Below are positions 50,972-64,000 of a stretch of DNA of 64,000 nt, piece after piece. The stretch is from assembly GCF_010731675.1 (NCBI RefSeq), contig NZ_AP022584.1, positions 1,364,001-1,428,000 of the forward strand, given 5' to 3'. Under the pieces are notes generated by a model. That model was not told where the DNA came from, ran no database searches, and worked only from the letters and a program-made list of their open reading frames with translations. This DNA is from Mycobacterium marseillense (GTDB lineage Bacteria > Actinomycetota > Actinomycetes > Mycobacteriales > Mycobacteriaceae). Every line of letters begins with the position of its first letter. Position 1 is the stretch's first letter. The translations under genes were made by a program, and so were the position numbers.

Positions 50972-51276
50972 CTACTCGGGTCGTGCGATGGCGGTCATCG
51001 TAGCGAGGATGGTGGCCACGTGTTTGGCGTCGCGCCTCCGCTGATGGCATAGGCATCGCCCCGGCAGACCGTGAGGTCGCGACCGGGGCGCACGGCCTCG
51101 CCGCGGGCGCGCGGACGATCGCCAACGGCGGGAGCGAGCAGGTTGACCTTTAACTCGACCGTCAATACGACCATCCCCCGCGCCATGAGCGTGAACGCCG
51201 CGTAGCCGCACGCGCTGTCGAGGTGGGCGATGCCGACCCCGGCGTAGAAGGACCCGTCTTGATCGCGAAAGCGGGC
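50972..51276 (-). pseudogene. Remnant of a PaaI-type hotdog thioesterase
   Basis: Immediately after the uvrA stop, and in the same frame, the minus strand encodes ARFRDQDGSFYAGVGIAHLD, then SACGYAAFTLM and VLTVELKVNLLAPAVGD, PGRDLTVCRGDAYAI: the hotdog core of a PaaI/YbgC-like thioesterase. The N-terminal third is missing and no start codon precedes the conserved part. A -1 type frameshift near 51034-51036 separates this from the C-terminal DAKHVATILATMTAIARP, which resumes in another frame and ends at 50972. Both lesions indicate a dead gene, apparently truncated by a deletion that joined it to the 3' end of uvrA. Confidence 0.75.
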
Positions 51277-54195
<2,919 letters not shown>

Positions 54196-54277
54196 CGCTG
54201 CCCCTCTCAGGAACTCTCTGCTACATCTCCGTTGCCGCAACGCCGATCCCGGGTCGGGGTTGCGCACGGCGCATTCC

Positions 54278-54300
54278 ATGCTATGTGCCCATACCGACAA
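54278..54300 (-). promoter_or_regulatory. RecA-NDp (PafBC-type) DNA-damage promoter of uvrA
   Basis: Minus strand: TTGTCGGTA (54300-54292), 8 bp, TAGCAT (54283-54278). The known consensus is TTGTCRGTG-N8-TAnnnT; one mismatch (final G to A), with correct spacing. It predicts transcription starting near 54270, 75 nt ahead of the uvrA TTG. No LexA box was seen in the 133-bp gap. Confidence 0.75.
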
Positions 54301-54328
54301 GCAGCGGGTGACCAGTAACGTGGCCGCT

Positions 54329-55027
54329 ATGACTGCCCAGGACGGCCCCACTGACAAGCTTGTCGACACCTACACGGGACACGTCGACCCTGGTACCGCG
54401 GCCCGCCGGACCCTACCCGGCGCCACGATCATAAAGGCGTCGGTGGGCCCCATGGACAACAATGCGTATCTGGTGACATGTTCCGCCACGGGCGAAACCC
54501 TGCTCATCGACGCCGCCAACGATGCCGACGACCTGATCAGCCTGATCCGGCAGAACACACCGAAGGTATCGCTGATCGTGACCAGCCATCAGCACTTCGA
54601 TCACTGGCAGGCGCTGGACGCCGTGGCGAAGGCGACCGGCGCGCCGACCGCGGCCAACGAAATCGACGCCGAGGCGCTGCCGGTCACGCCGGACCGTTTG
54701 CTGGCGGGCGGTGACACCGTGCAGATCGGCGAGCTCAGCTTCGACGTCATCCACCTGCGCGGGCACACCCCCGGATCAATCGCGCTGGCCCTCGACGGAC
54801 CCGCCACCGGCGGGGTCACCCAGCTGTTCACCGGCGACTGCCTGTTCCCGGGGGGCGTCGGCAAGACATGGCAGCCCGGCGATTTCGATCAGTTGCTCGA
54901 CGACGTCACCACCCGGGTCTTCGACGTCTACGACGACTCGACGGTCATCTACCCCGGCCACGGCGACGACACGGTTTTGGGTGCCGAACGCCCCCACCTG
55001 AGCGAGTGGCGCGCGCGGGGCTGGTAG
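54329..55027 (+). CDS. Metallo-beta-lactamase-fold hydrolase (Rv1637c-like)
   Basis: 232 residues from the ATG at 54329. The zinc motif HQHFDH (His87, His89, Asp91, His92), a downstream HLRGHTPGS and IYPGHGDDT carry the remaining ligands of a glyoxalase II-like binuclear centre. It probably hydrolyses a thioester or other small substrate. M. tuberculosis Rv1637c is annotated slightly longer. It is divergent from uvrA and shares its upstream region. Confidence 0.9.
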   Translation: MTAQDGPTDKLVDTYTGHVDPGTAARRTLPGATIIKASVGPMDNNAYLVTCSATGETLLIDAANDADDLISLIRQNTPKVSLIVTSHQHFDHWQALDAVAKATGAPTAANEIDAEALPVTPDRLLAGGDTVQIGELSFDVIHLRGHTPGSIALALDGPATGGVTQLFTGDCLFPGGVGKTWQPGDFDQLLDDVTTRVFDVYDDSTVIYPGHGDDTVLGAERPHLSEWRARGW

Positions 55028-55049
55028 AGCCGCACCCCGCGGGAGGGCG

Positions 55050-55493
55050 CTACGTCGTGGTGTGCACGATCAGGACGTCGGTCTTGGCCCGTCGCGAGAC
55101 GTTGGCCGGCACCGATCCCAGCAGCCGGCCGGCGATGGTGCTCAGGCCGACGTTGCCGACCACGAGCAGGTCGGCCTGCTCTTCCTCAGCGAGGTGGACC
55201 AGGGCATCGACCGGCGCCCCCACGATCGGGCGCTCGTCGATGTTTTGCGCGCCGGCGGCCTGGGCGCGGTCCTTGGCGTCGCGCAAAATCGCGTAGATCG
55301 GCGCAGTGCCCGAAACCTTGTAGCTTTCGTCCCGGAGGGCGTCGGCGGCCCGGGCGTCCTCATGTTGCGGCAAGTACGCCGAGGCCACGATCAGCTTGGC
55401 GTCCGGCCCGGCGATCTGCGCCGCCTTCTCTACCGCACGCATCGATGAGTCCGAGCCATCGGTTCCTACCACCACAGTCCGATAGGCGCCCAT
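55050..55493 (-). CDS. Universal stress protein, cAMP-binding type (Rv1636/TB15.3-like)
   Basis: 147 residues, single USP domain: TVVVGTDGSDSS at the N-terminus and the nucleotide-binding VVGNVGLSTIAGRLLGSVP near the C-terminus. The M. tuberculosis and M. smegmatis orthologues bind cAMP with high affinity by literature knowledge. The same window encodes a class III cyclase. A perfect palindrome lies 100 bp upstream (55591-55605). Confidence 0.93.
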   Translation of the reverse strand: MGAYRTVVVGTDGSDSSMRAVEKAAQIAGPDAKLIVASAYLPQHEDARAADALRDESYKVSGTAPIYAILRDAKDRAQAAGAQNIDERPIVGAPVDALVHLAEEEQADLLVVGNVGLSTIAGRLLGSVPANVSRRAKTDVLIVHTTT

Positions 55494-55590
55494 TTACCCT
55501 CCCAGTGTCGGTTGGTCAGCCAACCCAAGACAGTATCGCGTTTGCTCGATGCCGTGGCGAAAGATTTGCGACACAGTGCGTCGCGGCGCA

Positions 55591-55605
55591 GCCGCAATTT
55601 GCGGC
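55591..55605. promoter_or_regulatory. Palindrome upstream of the stress-protein gene
   Basis: GCCGCAA-T-TTGCGGC, perfect 7-bp arms around one base, in the 284-bp gap shared by the stress-protein gene and the mannosyltransferase gene. It has the size of a dimeric repressor site; the protein that binds is unknown. Confidence 0.35.
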
Positions 55606-55777
55606 GCCTGGCTGGGCCAACGGACAATATCGACAATGACAAAACAATCGAATGCCCGGGGCGGCGACGGAAAGCATTGCATTGCCCCGCTTTTCGTCAA
55701 TACGGACGCGAACTGCGAATGCGGCGGGGGCTATTTGTGACCGGTTCGGCCGAGCGCGCCCTACAGTAACAAGCATC

Positions 55778-57361
55778 ATGTCCATGCCCACCCTCGAGCC
55801 GATTTTCGAGCCGCGCGCCGGGGATGTTGCCGATAAACCCGTCGCCGCGCGCCCCCGCGGCAGGTTGCTCGATCCGTGGGCGATCGCCCTGTTCGCCACC
55901 GCCGTCAGCGCCGCCTGGGCGTGCCGGCCGTCGCTGTGGTTCGACGAGGGGGCCACGATCTCGGCGGCGGCGAGCCGGACGTTGCCCGAGCTGTGGCGGC
56001 TGCTGGGGCACATCGACGCCGTCCACGGGGCGTATTACCTGGTGATGCACGGTTGGTTTGCCCTGTTTCCGCCAACCGAATTCTTCTCGCGGCTGCCCAG
56101 CGCGCTGGCGGTGGGCGCCGCCGCCGCCGGGGTCACGGTGTTCACCAAACAGTTCGCGACGCGGCCGACGGCGGTGTGCGCGGGCGTCGTCTTCGCCATC
56201 CTGCCCCGCACGACGTGGGCCGGTATGGAGGCGCGTTCGTACGGCTTCGTGGCGGCCGCGTCGGCGTGGCTGACGGTGTTGTTCGTGGCCGCCGTCCGGC
56301 GCAACCGGCCCCGCTGGTGGATCGGGTACGCGCTGGGATTGATGCTGTCGATCCTGCTCAACGTCAACCTGGTGCTGCTGGTACCCGTGTTCGGCGCGAT
56401 CCTGCCCCTGCTGCTCCCCGCGGGCTCCCGCAAGTCCCCGGTCTCGTGGTGGGCCGCCAGCTCGGCCGTCGCGGTCGGGGCGATGATCCCGTTCGCGGTG
56501 TTCGCCCACGGCCAGGTGTGGCAGGTCGGCTGGATCTACCCGGTGAGCTGGCATTACGCATTCGACATCATCCTGCGGCAGTACTTCGACCACAGCGTCG
56601 CCTTCGCCGTGCTGAGTGCCGTTGTGATCGTCGCCGCGACGGCGGCCCGGCTGGCGGGCGCGCCCGCCCCGGCCGGCGACCCGCGCCGGCTGTTGATCCT
56701 GTGTGCGGTGTGGATGGTCGTCCCGACCGCGCTCGTCGTCATCTATTCGGCCGTCAGCGAGCCGATCTACTACCCGCGCTACCTGATCTTCACCGCGCCC
56801 GCGATGGCCATCGTCCTGGCCGTGTGCATCGCCACGCTCGCCCGGAGGCCCTGGCTGATGGTCGGCGCGGTGCTGCTGTTCGGCGTCGCCGCGGTGCCGA
56901 ATTACCTGTTCGTCCAGCGCTGGCCGTATGCCAAGGAGGGGTGGGACTACAGCCAGGTCGCCGACCTGATCGGCTCGCATGCCGCCCCCGGCGACTGCCT
57001 GATGGTGGACAACACCGTGCCGTGGCGGCCCGGGCCGATCCGGGCGCTGCTGGCGACCCGGCCGGCGGCGTTTCGGTCGCTGATCGACGTCGAGCGCGGC
57101 GTGTACGGCCCGACGGTCGGCTCGCTGTGGGACGGTCACGTCGCCGTCTGGCTGACCACGGCCAAAATCAACAAATGCTCCACGATCTGGACCATCACCA
57201 ATAAAGATGCGTCGCTGCCCGACCACCAATCGGGACACTCGCTGCCACCCGGCAGCGCATTCGGGCGCGCCCCGGCATACCGATTCCCGGGCTACCTCGG
57301 GTTCCACATCGTCGAGCGCTGGCAATTCCATTACTCGCAAGTGGTCAAGTCCACGCGGTAA
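55778..57361 (+). CDS. GT-C mannosyltransferase, LAM-capping type (Rv1635c-like)
   Basis: 527 residues from the ATG at 55778. Many membrane segments, with an Asp-Glu pair (56-57, SLWFDEGAT) in the first external loop, as in PMT/ArnT GT-C enzymes using polyprenyl-phosphate sugars. M. tuberculosis Rv1635c (CapA) adds the first mannose cap residue to lipoarabinomannan by published work; the same role here is likely. A TACAGT hexamer at 55762-55767 lies just ahead of the start and could be a -10 giving a very short leader. Confidence 0.85.
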   Translation: MSMPTLEPIFEPRAGDVADKPVAARPRGRLLDPWAIALFATAVSAAWACRPSLWFDEGATISAAASRTLPELWRLLGHIDAVHGAYYLVMHGWFALFPPTEFFSRLPSALAVGAAAAGVTVFTKQFATRPTAVCAGVVFAILPRTTWAGMEARSYGFVAAASAWLTVLFVAAVRRNRPRWWIGYALGLMLSILLNVNLVLLVPVFGAILPLLLPAGSRKSPVSWWAASSAVAVGAMIPFAVFAHGQVWQVGWIYPVSWHYAFDIILRQYFDHSVAFAVLSAVVIVAATAARLAGAPAPAGDPRRLLILCAVWMVVPTALVVIYSAVSEPIYYPRYLIFTAPAMAIVLAVCIATLARRPWLMVGAVLLFGVAAVPNYLFVQRWPYAKEGWDYSQVADLIGSHAAPGDCLMVDNTVPWRPGPIRALLATRPAAFRSLIDVERGVYGPTVGSLWDGHVAVWLTTAKINKCSTIWTITNKDASLPDHQSGHSLPPGSAFGRAPAYRFPGYLGFHIVERWQFHYSQVVKSTR

Positions 57362-57372
57362 GTGCCGACGGC

Positions 57373-58791
57373 TCAGCCCACGTTGGCAACCGGCCGGGCC
57401 TGGCGCGTGGCCCGGGTCGCCGCGTACGACACCGCCACACCGGCGGCGCTCAGCGCGGTGAACACCGTGAACAGCAGGTGAGCCGCGACCGCCTCGCCGC
57501 CGGTGGCGGTGTTGACGACGACCCCGGCCAGCCCGGCGCCGATCGCCGCGGAGGTCAGCTGGACGGTGTTGATCGCCGCCGAGGCCGCGCCGCCTTCGGC
57601 CGGATCGTTGACGCAAGCCATCGCGCGGGCCGACAGGTGCGGCCAGGCCATCCCGATGCCGACGCCGGCGACCAGTAGGGCTACCGCCCACAGGGCGGCG
57701 GTGCCATTGGACGCGTCGCCGCGCCGGGCCACCGCCCCCAGCGCCAGTCCGGACGCGGCCACCAGGGGCGCCACCATGACCACCCGCCCGATCGTGCGCG
57801 GGTTTTCCAGGGAGGCGCTGACGATTTCGCTGACCGTCCAGCCGAGGGCCAGGGCCGCGCCCAGGAAGCCGGCGGCGATCGGCGTCAGGTGGGCCAACCG
57901 CTGCCCGAACAGCGGCACATAGGTGTTCACCATCGCCGCACCCATCAGGACGCCCATCGTGAGGTAGATCCACTTCAACGGCCCGGGCGAGAACACGCTG
58001 GGCGGCAGGATGGCGGCGTGCATGCGCCAGTCGACGACCACGAACAGGCCGACCAGCAGGATGCCGGCGGCGAGCAGCCCGTACGTCGCGACGGTGTTGC
58101 GGGGAATCTGCGCGACGCTGACGGCCAGCGCGGCCACACCGATGATCAGCAGCGACCACACGGGCACCTTCATCCGCGGGATGCCGTTCGTCGGGTTGAC
58201 GCGGGCCAGCGCGACCGGCACCAGCAGGGCCATCAAGACGGTCAGGACGGCCATCGCGACAAAGGCCCAACGCCAGATCCCCAACTGGGCGAACAGGCCG
58301 CCGGTCGTCGGCCCCACCACCGTCGCGACGCCCCACATCGCCGACACCAGCGCCGAGCCCCGCGTCCACAGCCAGCGAGGCAGCGCGGAGTTGATCACCG
58401 CGTAGCCCAGCCCGGCCAGCAAGCCCCCGGCCACCCCCTGCATCGCGCGCCCAGCAATCAAAACGTGCATGGTGGGCGCGGTCGCGCAAACCAGGCTGGC
58501 GACGCCGAACACGGCGAGTCCGAACAAATACGACGTCCGCGCCCCCACGCGCAGCAGCATCGGATTGACCATCGTCGCCGCGACCACAGACCCGACCAGG
58601 TACAGCGTCGTCACCCACGCATAAAGCCGGCTGCCGCCGATCTCGGCGATGGTGTTCGGCAACAAGCTCGTGGTCAGGAACTCGTTGGTGGCGTAAAGCG
58701 CTACCCCTCCGGCCAGCAGGATGGACGTCCTCAGATACCGGGCGCCCAGCAGCTCTCGCCAGCCGCCGGTGATAGTCGCCGCGTCGGTCAC
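57373..58791 (-). CDS. MFS drug exporter (Rv1634-like)
   Basis: 472 residues (Rv1634 471), with twelve or more hydrophobic segments. RVGARTSYLFG between early helices and GRAMQGVAGGLLAG fit the drug:H+ antiporter motifs. It starts with GTG at 58791. It lies between the convergent mannosyltransferase gene and uvrB, 57 bp from the uvrB stop. Substrate unknown. Confidence 0.9.
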   Translation of the reverse strand: MTDAATITGGWRELLGARYLRTSILLAGGVALYATNEFLTTSLLPNTIAEIGGSRLYAWVTTLYLVGSVVAATMVNPMLLRVGARTSYLFGLAVFGVASLVCATAPTMHVLIAGRAMQGVAGGLLAGLGYAVINSALPRWLWTRGSALVSAMWGVATVVGPTTGGLFAQLGIWRWAFVAMAVLTVLMALLVPVALARVNPTNGIPRMKVPVWSLLIIGVAALAVSVAQIPRNTVATYGLLAAGILLVGLFVVVDWRMHAAILPPSVFSPGPLKWIYLTMGVLMGAAMVNTYVPLFGQRLAHLTPIAAGFLGAALALGWTVSEIVSASLENPRTIGRVVMVAPLVAASGLALGAVARRGDASNGTAALWAVALLVAGVGIGMAWPHLSARAMACVNDPAEGGAASAAINTVQLTSAAIGAGLAGVVVNTATGGEAVAAHLLFTVFTALSAAGVAVSYAATRATRQARPVANVG

Positions 58792-58848
58792 CCCTCTACC
58801 GTATGGGGTGTCGCCCGGTCAGCCGCCGGAGATCGGTTGCCAGCAAAC

Positions 58849-61020
<2,172 letters not shown>

Positions 61021-61026
61021 GCCACC

Positions 61027-61049
61027 AGGGTAGAGGCGATCACCGACAA
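61027..61049 (-). promoter_or_regulatory. RecA-NDp (PafBC-type) DNA-damage promoter of uvrB
   Basis: Minus strand: TTGTCGGTG (61049-61041), 8 bp, TACCCT (61032-61027). A perfect match to TTGTCRGTG-N8-TAnnnT. The A of the uvrB ATG is 7 nt downstream of the -10 end, the normal start-site distance. Confidence 0.85.
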
Positions 61050-61221
61050 GTGCGTTGGAGCTGGTCTGATCGCTGGCCGCGCCTGCGCCGAACCACATCG
61101 GTCACCTGCGTACCAAAGGGAAGGACACAGTGATGCCCCAACGCGCTAGCGGATGCGATAGCGGGTTCAAACGTCACCTACTGGTCCCCGGAGGTTGACC
61201 GTCCCGCGCGCCCTTCCCCGG

Positions 61222-63279
61222 CTATCCCGCGGGCCGCGTCCATGTCCGGGTGACCGGGTCGCATTGCAGCAGGTAGCCGTCGCTCGAGGTGCTCATGGCG
61301 AACACCGAGGTGCCCGGCCGGTCACAGGAGCCGCCCGCCGCGTGCACGCCCATCGTGATGGGGGCCTTGGCCCAGCTGCTGCCCTCGCACACGATCTGCT
61401 CGTTGTTGGTCGGGTCGTAGGCGACCTTGCCGACGTCGGCGCATACCCCACCGAGCACGGGCGGCGCCGGCGCGGACGCGGTGGTCGAGGTACTGATGAC
61501 CTGGGTGGGGTCCGCGAGCGTGACCCCGGCCGGCGCGGCCCCCGACCGGGTGGCCACCACCGGCACGCGGACCACCGCTCCCTGGGCGCCGCACTCATTG
61601 CTGAGCACGGTCTCGGTCTCCGTGCCGCGCAGCGTGCCGTCGGCCTGCGGCGCCAGCGACCAGGCGACGGTTTCCTGCTGGGTCGCCGGGACGTGTCCGT
61701 TCGGCAGGGTGCAGCCCACGCGCAGCTGCTCGGGCGCCCCCTGCCAATAGCCGCCCACGTAGCGCAGGGTGTCGGCCTGGCCGCCGTCGGTGGTGCTGGC
61801 GAGTTGGTGGGTGGTCTCGTCCAGCTGGGTCCCGGTGGCCGCGCACCCGTTCGTGGTGCAGGCCGACCGGAACGCCCACCAGTCGGTGGCGGCTCCCCCA
61901 TGCCGGACGCCGATGCCGTTGGTGGTCCGCTTGGCCTGGTCATAGTCCAGCCGGTAGGTCCCGTTCAGCGCCGGTCCCCCCGCGGTGGGCGCGGCGCTCG
62001 CAGCGGGGACGGACGGTTTGGACGCGAGCGCGGGGTTGGGCGACGGCGTGGTGGGCTCGAACGAGTACAGGATCGACCAGGTCGCCGCGACGGCGACGAG
62101 CACCGCGCACACCAGCCCCGCCGCCCACCGGCTTTTCGACGAGAACCGGTGGTTCAACGCCGCAAGGGTGGTGCCGGGTCCGCGGCGGCGGGGCGGCGTC
62201 AAAGGTGCGGTGCGGGCTCGGGTTTCGGTGGATTGCTCACTGACGGCCGTGGCGAACGCGCGGCACCGCGCGAACCTGTCCTCGGGTCGTTTGGCGAGCG
62301 CCGTCGAGAACACGTCGTCGAGTCCCGCCAGCTCCGGCCGAAAGTCGCTGAGCCGGGGAGGCTCTTCGTGCAGGTGCTGGCTGATCACCGCGATCGGGTT
62401 GGAATGCTGAAACGGTGGCGCGCCGGTGAGTAGATGGAAAGCCGTTGCGGCCAAAGCGTATTGGTCCGCCCGCCCGTCGATGGGAGCACCCGCAAGCTGC
62501 TCGGGCGCGGCGTAGGCCACGGTGCCCACCGCGACATTGGTTTCGGTGATGCCGCTGACATCGCCGAGGTGACGAGCGACACCGAAGTCCGCCAACAGGA
62601 TTCGGCGTTCCCCGTCGTCAGGATGGGTGAGCAGGATGTTGGCGGGCTTGACGTCGCGGTGCAGCAGGCCACGGTCGTGCGCGTAGTCCAGCGCGCCCGC
62701 GACCGCGTGCACGATGGCGCACACCTCGTCGACCGGCATGCCCTCGGGGTGGCCCTCCTTGACCAACCGCGACGCGTCGGTGCCCTCGACATAATCCATC
62801 GAGATCCACAGGTGGCCGTTGAAGGCGCCACGGTCGTGGACGCCGACGATATGGGGATGCCACAGCGTCGCCGCGAGATCGGCTTCCCGGTTGAACCTTT
62901 CGCGAAACTCGGGATCGGCCGTCACCGCCTCGGCGAGGACTTTGATCACGTCGCGGCGCGGCAGCCGGGGATGCAACGCCAGGTAGACCTCGGCCATGCC
63001 ACCGGCGCCCAGTTGGCGCAAGATCGTGTAGCCGGCGAACGAGCTGCCATTTCCGACCGCCACGCGCGGCGTGCTGGAGTCGCTGTCTGGTTGCGGCGCT
63101 TGCGGTTCCGCGTTCGGCGCGGAACTCACCGGCGGTATCCCGCGAAACAGCTGCCCGATCGGCATCGCGGGCAACGACTGAAAACCCGCGCGCAGGGCGT
63201 CACGGGCCTGGCGCGGGTTGCTCAGCAGTCGTCGCCCGGCGCCGATGCGCCGGGTCGTTCGCTTGTGCTCATCCATCAA
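61222..63279 (-). CDS. Transmembrane Ser/Thr protein kinase, PknF-like
   Basis: 685 residues. Kinase domain about 81-345: GAGGMAEV loop, Lys113, Glu132, HRDVKPAN with Asp209, DFG Asp231. The kinase sequence ([23 protein letters not shown]) is close to M. tuberculosis PknF. A single membrane segment (385-406) leads to an external domain of about 250 residues with several cysteines. An unusual 80-residue region precedes the kinase domain; a GTG at 63063 gives 613 residues, with an N-terminus like PknF, so the true start is uncertain. The divergent neighbour encodes an FHA protein, a natural phospho-Thr partner. Confidence 0.9.
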   Translation of the reverse strand: MMDEHKRTTRRIGAGRRLLSNPRQARDALRAGFQSLPAMPIGQLFRGIPPVSSAPNAEPQAPQPDSDSSTPRVAVGNGSSFAGYTILRQLGAGGMAEVYLALHPRLPRRDVIKVLAEAVTADPEFRERFNREADLAATLWHPHIVGVHDRGAFNGHLWISMDYVEGTDASRLVKEGHPEGMPVDEVCAIVHAVAGALDYAHDRGLLHRDVKPANILLTHPDDGERRILLADFGVARHLGDVSGITETNVAVGTVAYAAPEQLAGAPIDGRADQYALAATAFHLLTGAPPFQHSNPIAVISQHLHEEPPRLSDFRPELAGLDDVFSTALAKRPEDRFARCRAFATAVSEQSTETRARTAPLTPPRRRGPGTTLAALNHRFSSKSRWAAGLVCAVLVAVAATWSILYSFEPTTPSPNPALASKPSVPAASAAPTAGGPALNGTYRLDYDQAKRTTNGIGVRHGGAATDWWAFRSACTTNGCAATGTQLDETTHQLASTTDGGQADTLRYVGGYWQGAPEQLRVGCTLPNGHVPATQQETVAWSLAPQADGTLRGTETETVLSNECGAQGAVVRVPVVATRSGAAPAGVTLADPTQVISTSTTASAPAPPVLGGVCADVGKVAYDPTNNEQIVCEGSSWAKAPITMGVHAAGGSCDRPGTSVFAMSTSSDGYLLQCDPVTRTWTRPAG

Positions 63280-63430
63280 TGCCTTGGCCCCCTCCGTTCG
63301 AATAATGCCGCACGGCAGTAGGTGATTCGAATCCGCCGGCTATGAAAGCGCTATGAATAGCCGCGCCAGAAACAAAGGGAAGTCACAGCCGGATCTCATA
63401 GAGGCACGGCCGGGGCGGGCCGATACTTGA

Positions 63431-64000
63431 GTGGTGACTCGACCCGCCCCGCCTCTGTTGACCATTCGGCACGACGGGTCCCAACGATCGTTCGCGGCCG
63501 GACACGAAGTGGTCGTCGGACGCGACGCGCAGGCCGACGTGCGGATCGCCGATCCGCGAATCTCGCGGGCGCATCTGATCCTGCGTTTCGATCAAGGCCG
63601 CTGGCTGGCAATCGATAACGGCTCGCTGAACGGGACCTATCTGAACGGCTACCGGATGCCGGTCATCGACATCCACGACGGGCAGAGCATTCACGTCGGC
63701 AACCCCCGAGGCCCCCACCTGACCTTCGCGATCGGGCCCCGGCAGGGCCAGGCGACCCGCCCGGCCCGCACCCGGCCCAGCCACGATTCCGGGCCGCCGA
63801 CCCTGGCGTGGTCCGCGCTTGGCGAGCAAACGAATCCGACGCCTCATCGACCCCCACCGGGCCGGGGCGGTCCGCACGGCCCCCGGGCTCGCCCCGGGCC
63901 ACCACCGCCACGCGTCGCGCCGCCACCGGCGCGCGGCGCACCAGCGGAGGAACTGACCGTCATCGATCCCGGCTCGCCCGCGAGGTTTCGGGCCGCTCCG
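63431..64000 (+). CDS. FHA-domain protein, N-terminal part of an Rv1747-like ABC transporter, 3' end outside window
   Basis: The frame is open from GTG 63431 to the right edge (190 codons), beginning MVTRPAPPLLTIRHDG. An FHA domain (about 12-105) has VVGRDAQADVRI, SRAHLIL and DNGSLNGTYLNG, the phospho-threonine-binding residues. A Pro-rich linker follows. M. tuberculosis Rv1747 starts similarly (MVTR...) with two FHA domains ahead of an ABC transporter, and is a substrate of PknF in the same operon; here the kinase is divergent. The ABC part would lie outside the window. Confidence 0.85.
   Translation, partial: MVTRPAPPLLTIRHDGSQRSFAAGHEVVVGRDAQADVRIADPRISRAHLILRFDQGRWLAIDNGSLNGTYLNGYRMPVIDIHDGQSIHVGNPRGPHLTFAIGPRQGQATRPARTRPSHDSGPPTLAWSALGEQTNPTPHRPPPGRGGPHGPRARPGPPPPRVAPPPARGAPAEELTVIDPGSPARFRAAP

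Noticed and set aside
54196..54328. LexA/SOS box at uvrA
   Set aside because: No TCGAAC-N4-GTTCGA-like sequence is present; the RecA-NDp-type promoter explains damage control better.
55697..58618. 973-codon minus-strand frame across the mannosyltransferase and MFS genes
   Set aside because: Crosses two genes with well-supported membrane protein frames; Arg/Gly/His-rich translation.
61100..61221. Possible tRNA (GGTTCAAAC segment) between uvrB and the kinase gene
   Set aside because: The flanking bases do not form a T-stem and no acceptor or anticodon arms can be drawn.

Overview
The window is high-GC DNA from a mycobacterium. Gene order over most of it mirrors the region of M. tuberculosis that runs, in transcription order, cyclase/Rv1648/pheST/argCJBDFRGH/pks10-7-8-17-9-11 and infC-rpmI-rplT-tsnR, with lysX, uvrA and uvrB nearby. 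The PE/PE_PGRS genes that interrupt this stretch in M. tuberculosis (PE_PGRS30 between pheT and argC, PE17 beside the cyclase) are absent, so a non-tuberculous species is likely, perhaps related to the M. avium complex. The species assignment is inference; protein identities are recalled, not searched.

Layout, left to right. 1-829: a 13E12/DUF222 repeat-family gene running off the left edge. 894-19188 (minus strand): a polyketide locus, read as pks10 (type III), pks7, pks8/17 (one intact reading frame), pks9 and pks11 (type III). Pks9 carries Gln instead of the ketosynthase Cys (a KSQ loading-type domain). 19299-27775 (minus): argCJBDFRGH, mostly with overlapping stops and starts, preceded by phased ArgR-type operator half-sites. 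27820-33235 (minus): pheST, a rhomboid-like membrane protein and a class III adenylate cyclase. 33446-34513 (plus): a DUF2236/MpaB-type oxygenase behind a palindromic operator. 34500-36642 (minus): infC-rpmI-rplT-tsnR, with a non-canonical ATC start for infC and an attenuator-like terminator in its leader. 36896-42018 (plus): lysX and a membrane-anchored esterase.

42022-51276 is an accessory block, absent at this position in M. tuberculosis as I recall it. It holds a DUF6653 protein, a TetR regulator, a ThiF-nitroreductase fusion (MoeY type), a GAF-GGDEF-EAL protein, a minus-strand cassette (GNAT/autoinducer-synthase-like protein, P450, methyltransferase), a small acidic protein, and a broken thioesterase that starts right after the uvrA stop. 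51277-61020 returns to the conserved order: uvrA, a metallo-beta-lactamase-fold protein, a cAMP-binding-type universal stress protein, a LAM-capping-type mannosyltransferase, an MFS exporter and uvrB. uvrA and uvrB both carry a RecA-NDp (PafBC-type) DNA-damage promoter, and the uvrB one predicts a leaderless mRNA. Synteny breaks after uvrB, where a PknF-like kinase and an Rv1747-like FHA protein (cut by the right edge) lie divergently.

How the genes work together: the arg genes form one ArgR-controlled pathway; the PKS genes probably build a short reduced chain that the type III enzymes could cyclise; uvrA and uvrB share a damage regulon; the cyclase and the stress protein may make and bind cAMP. 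No tRNA, rRNA, CRISPR array or complete insertion sequence was seen.
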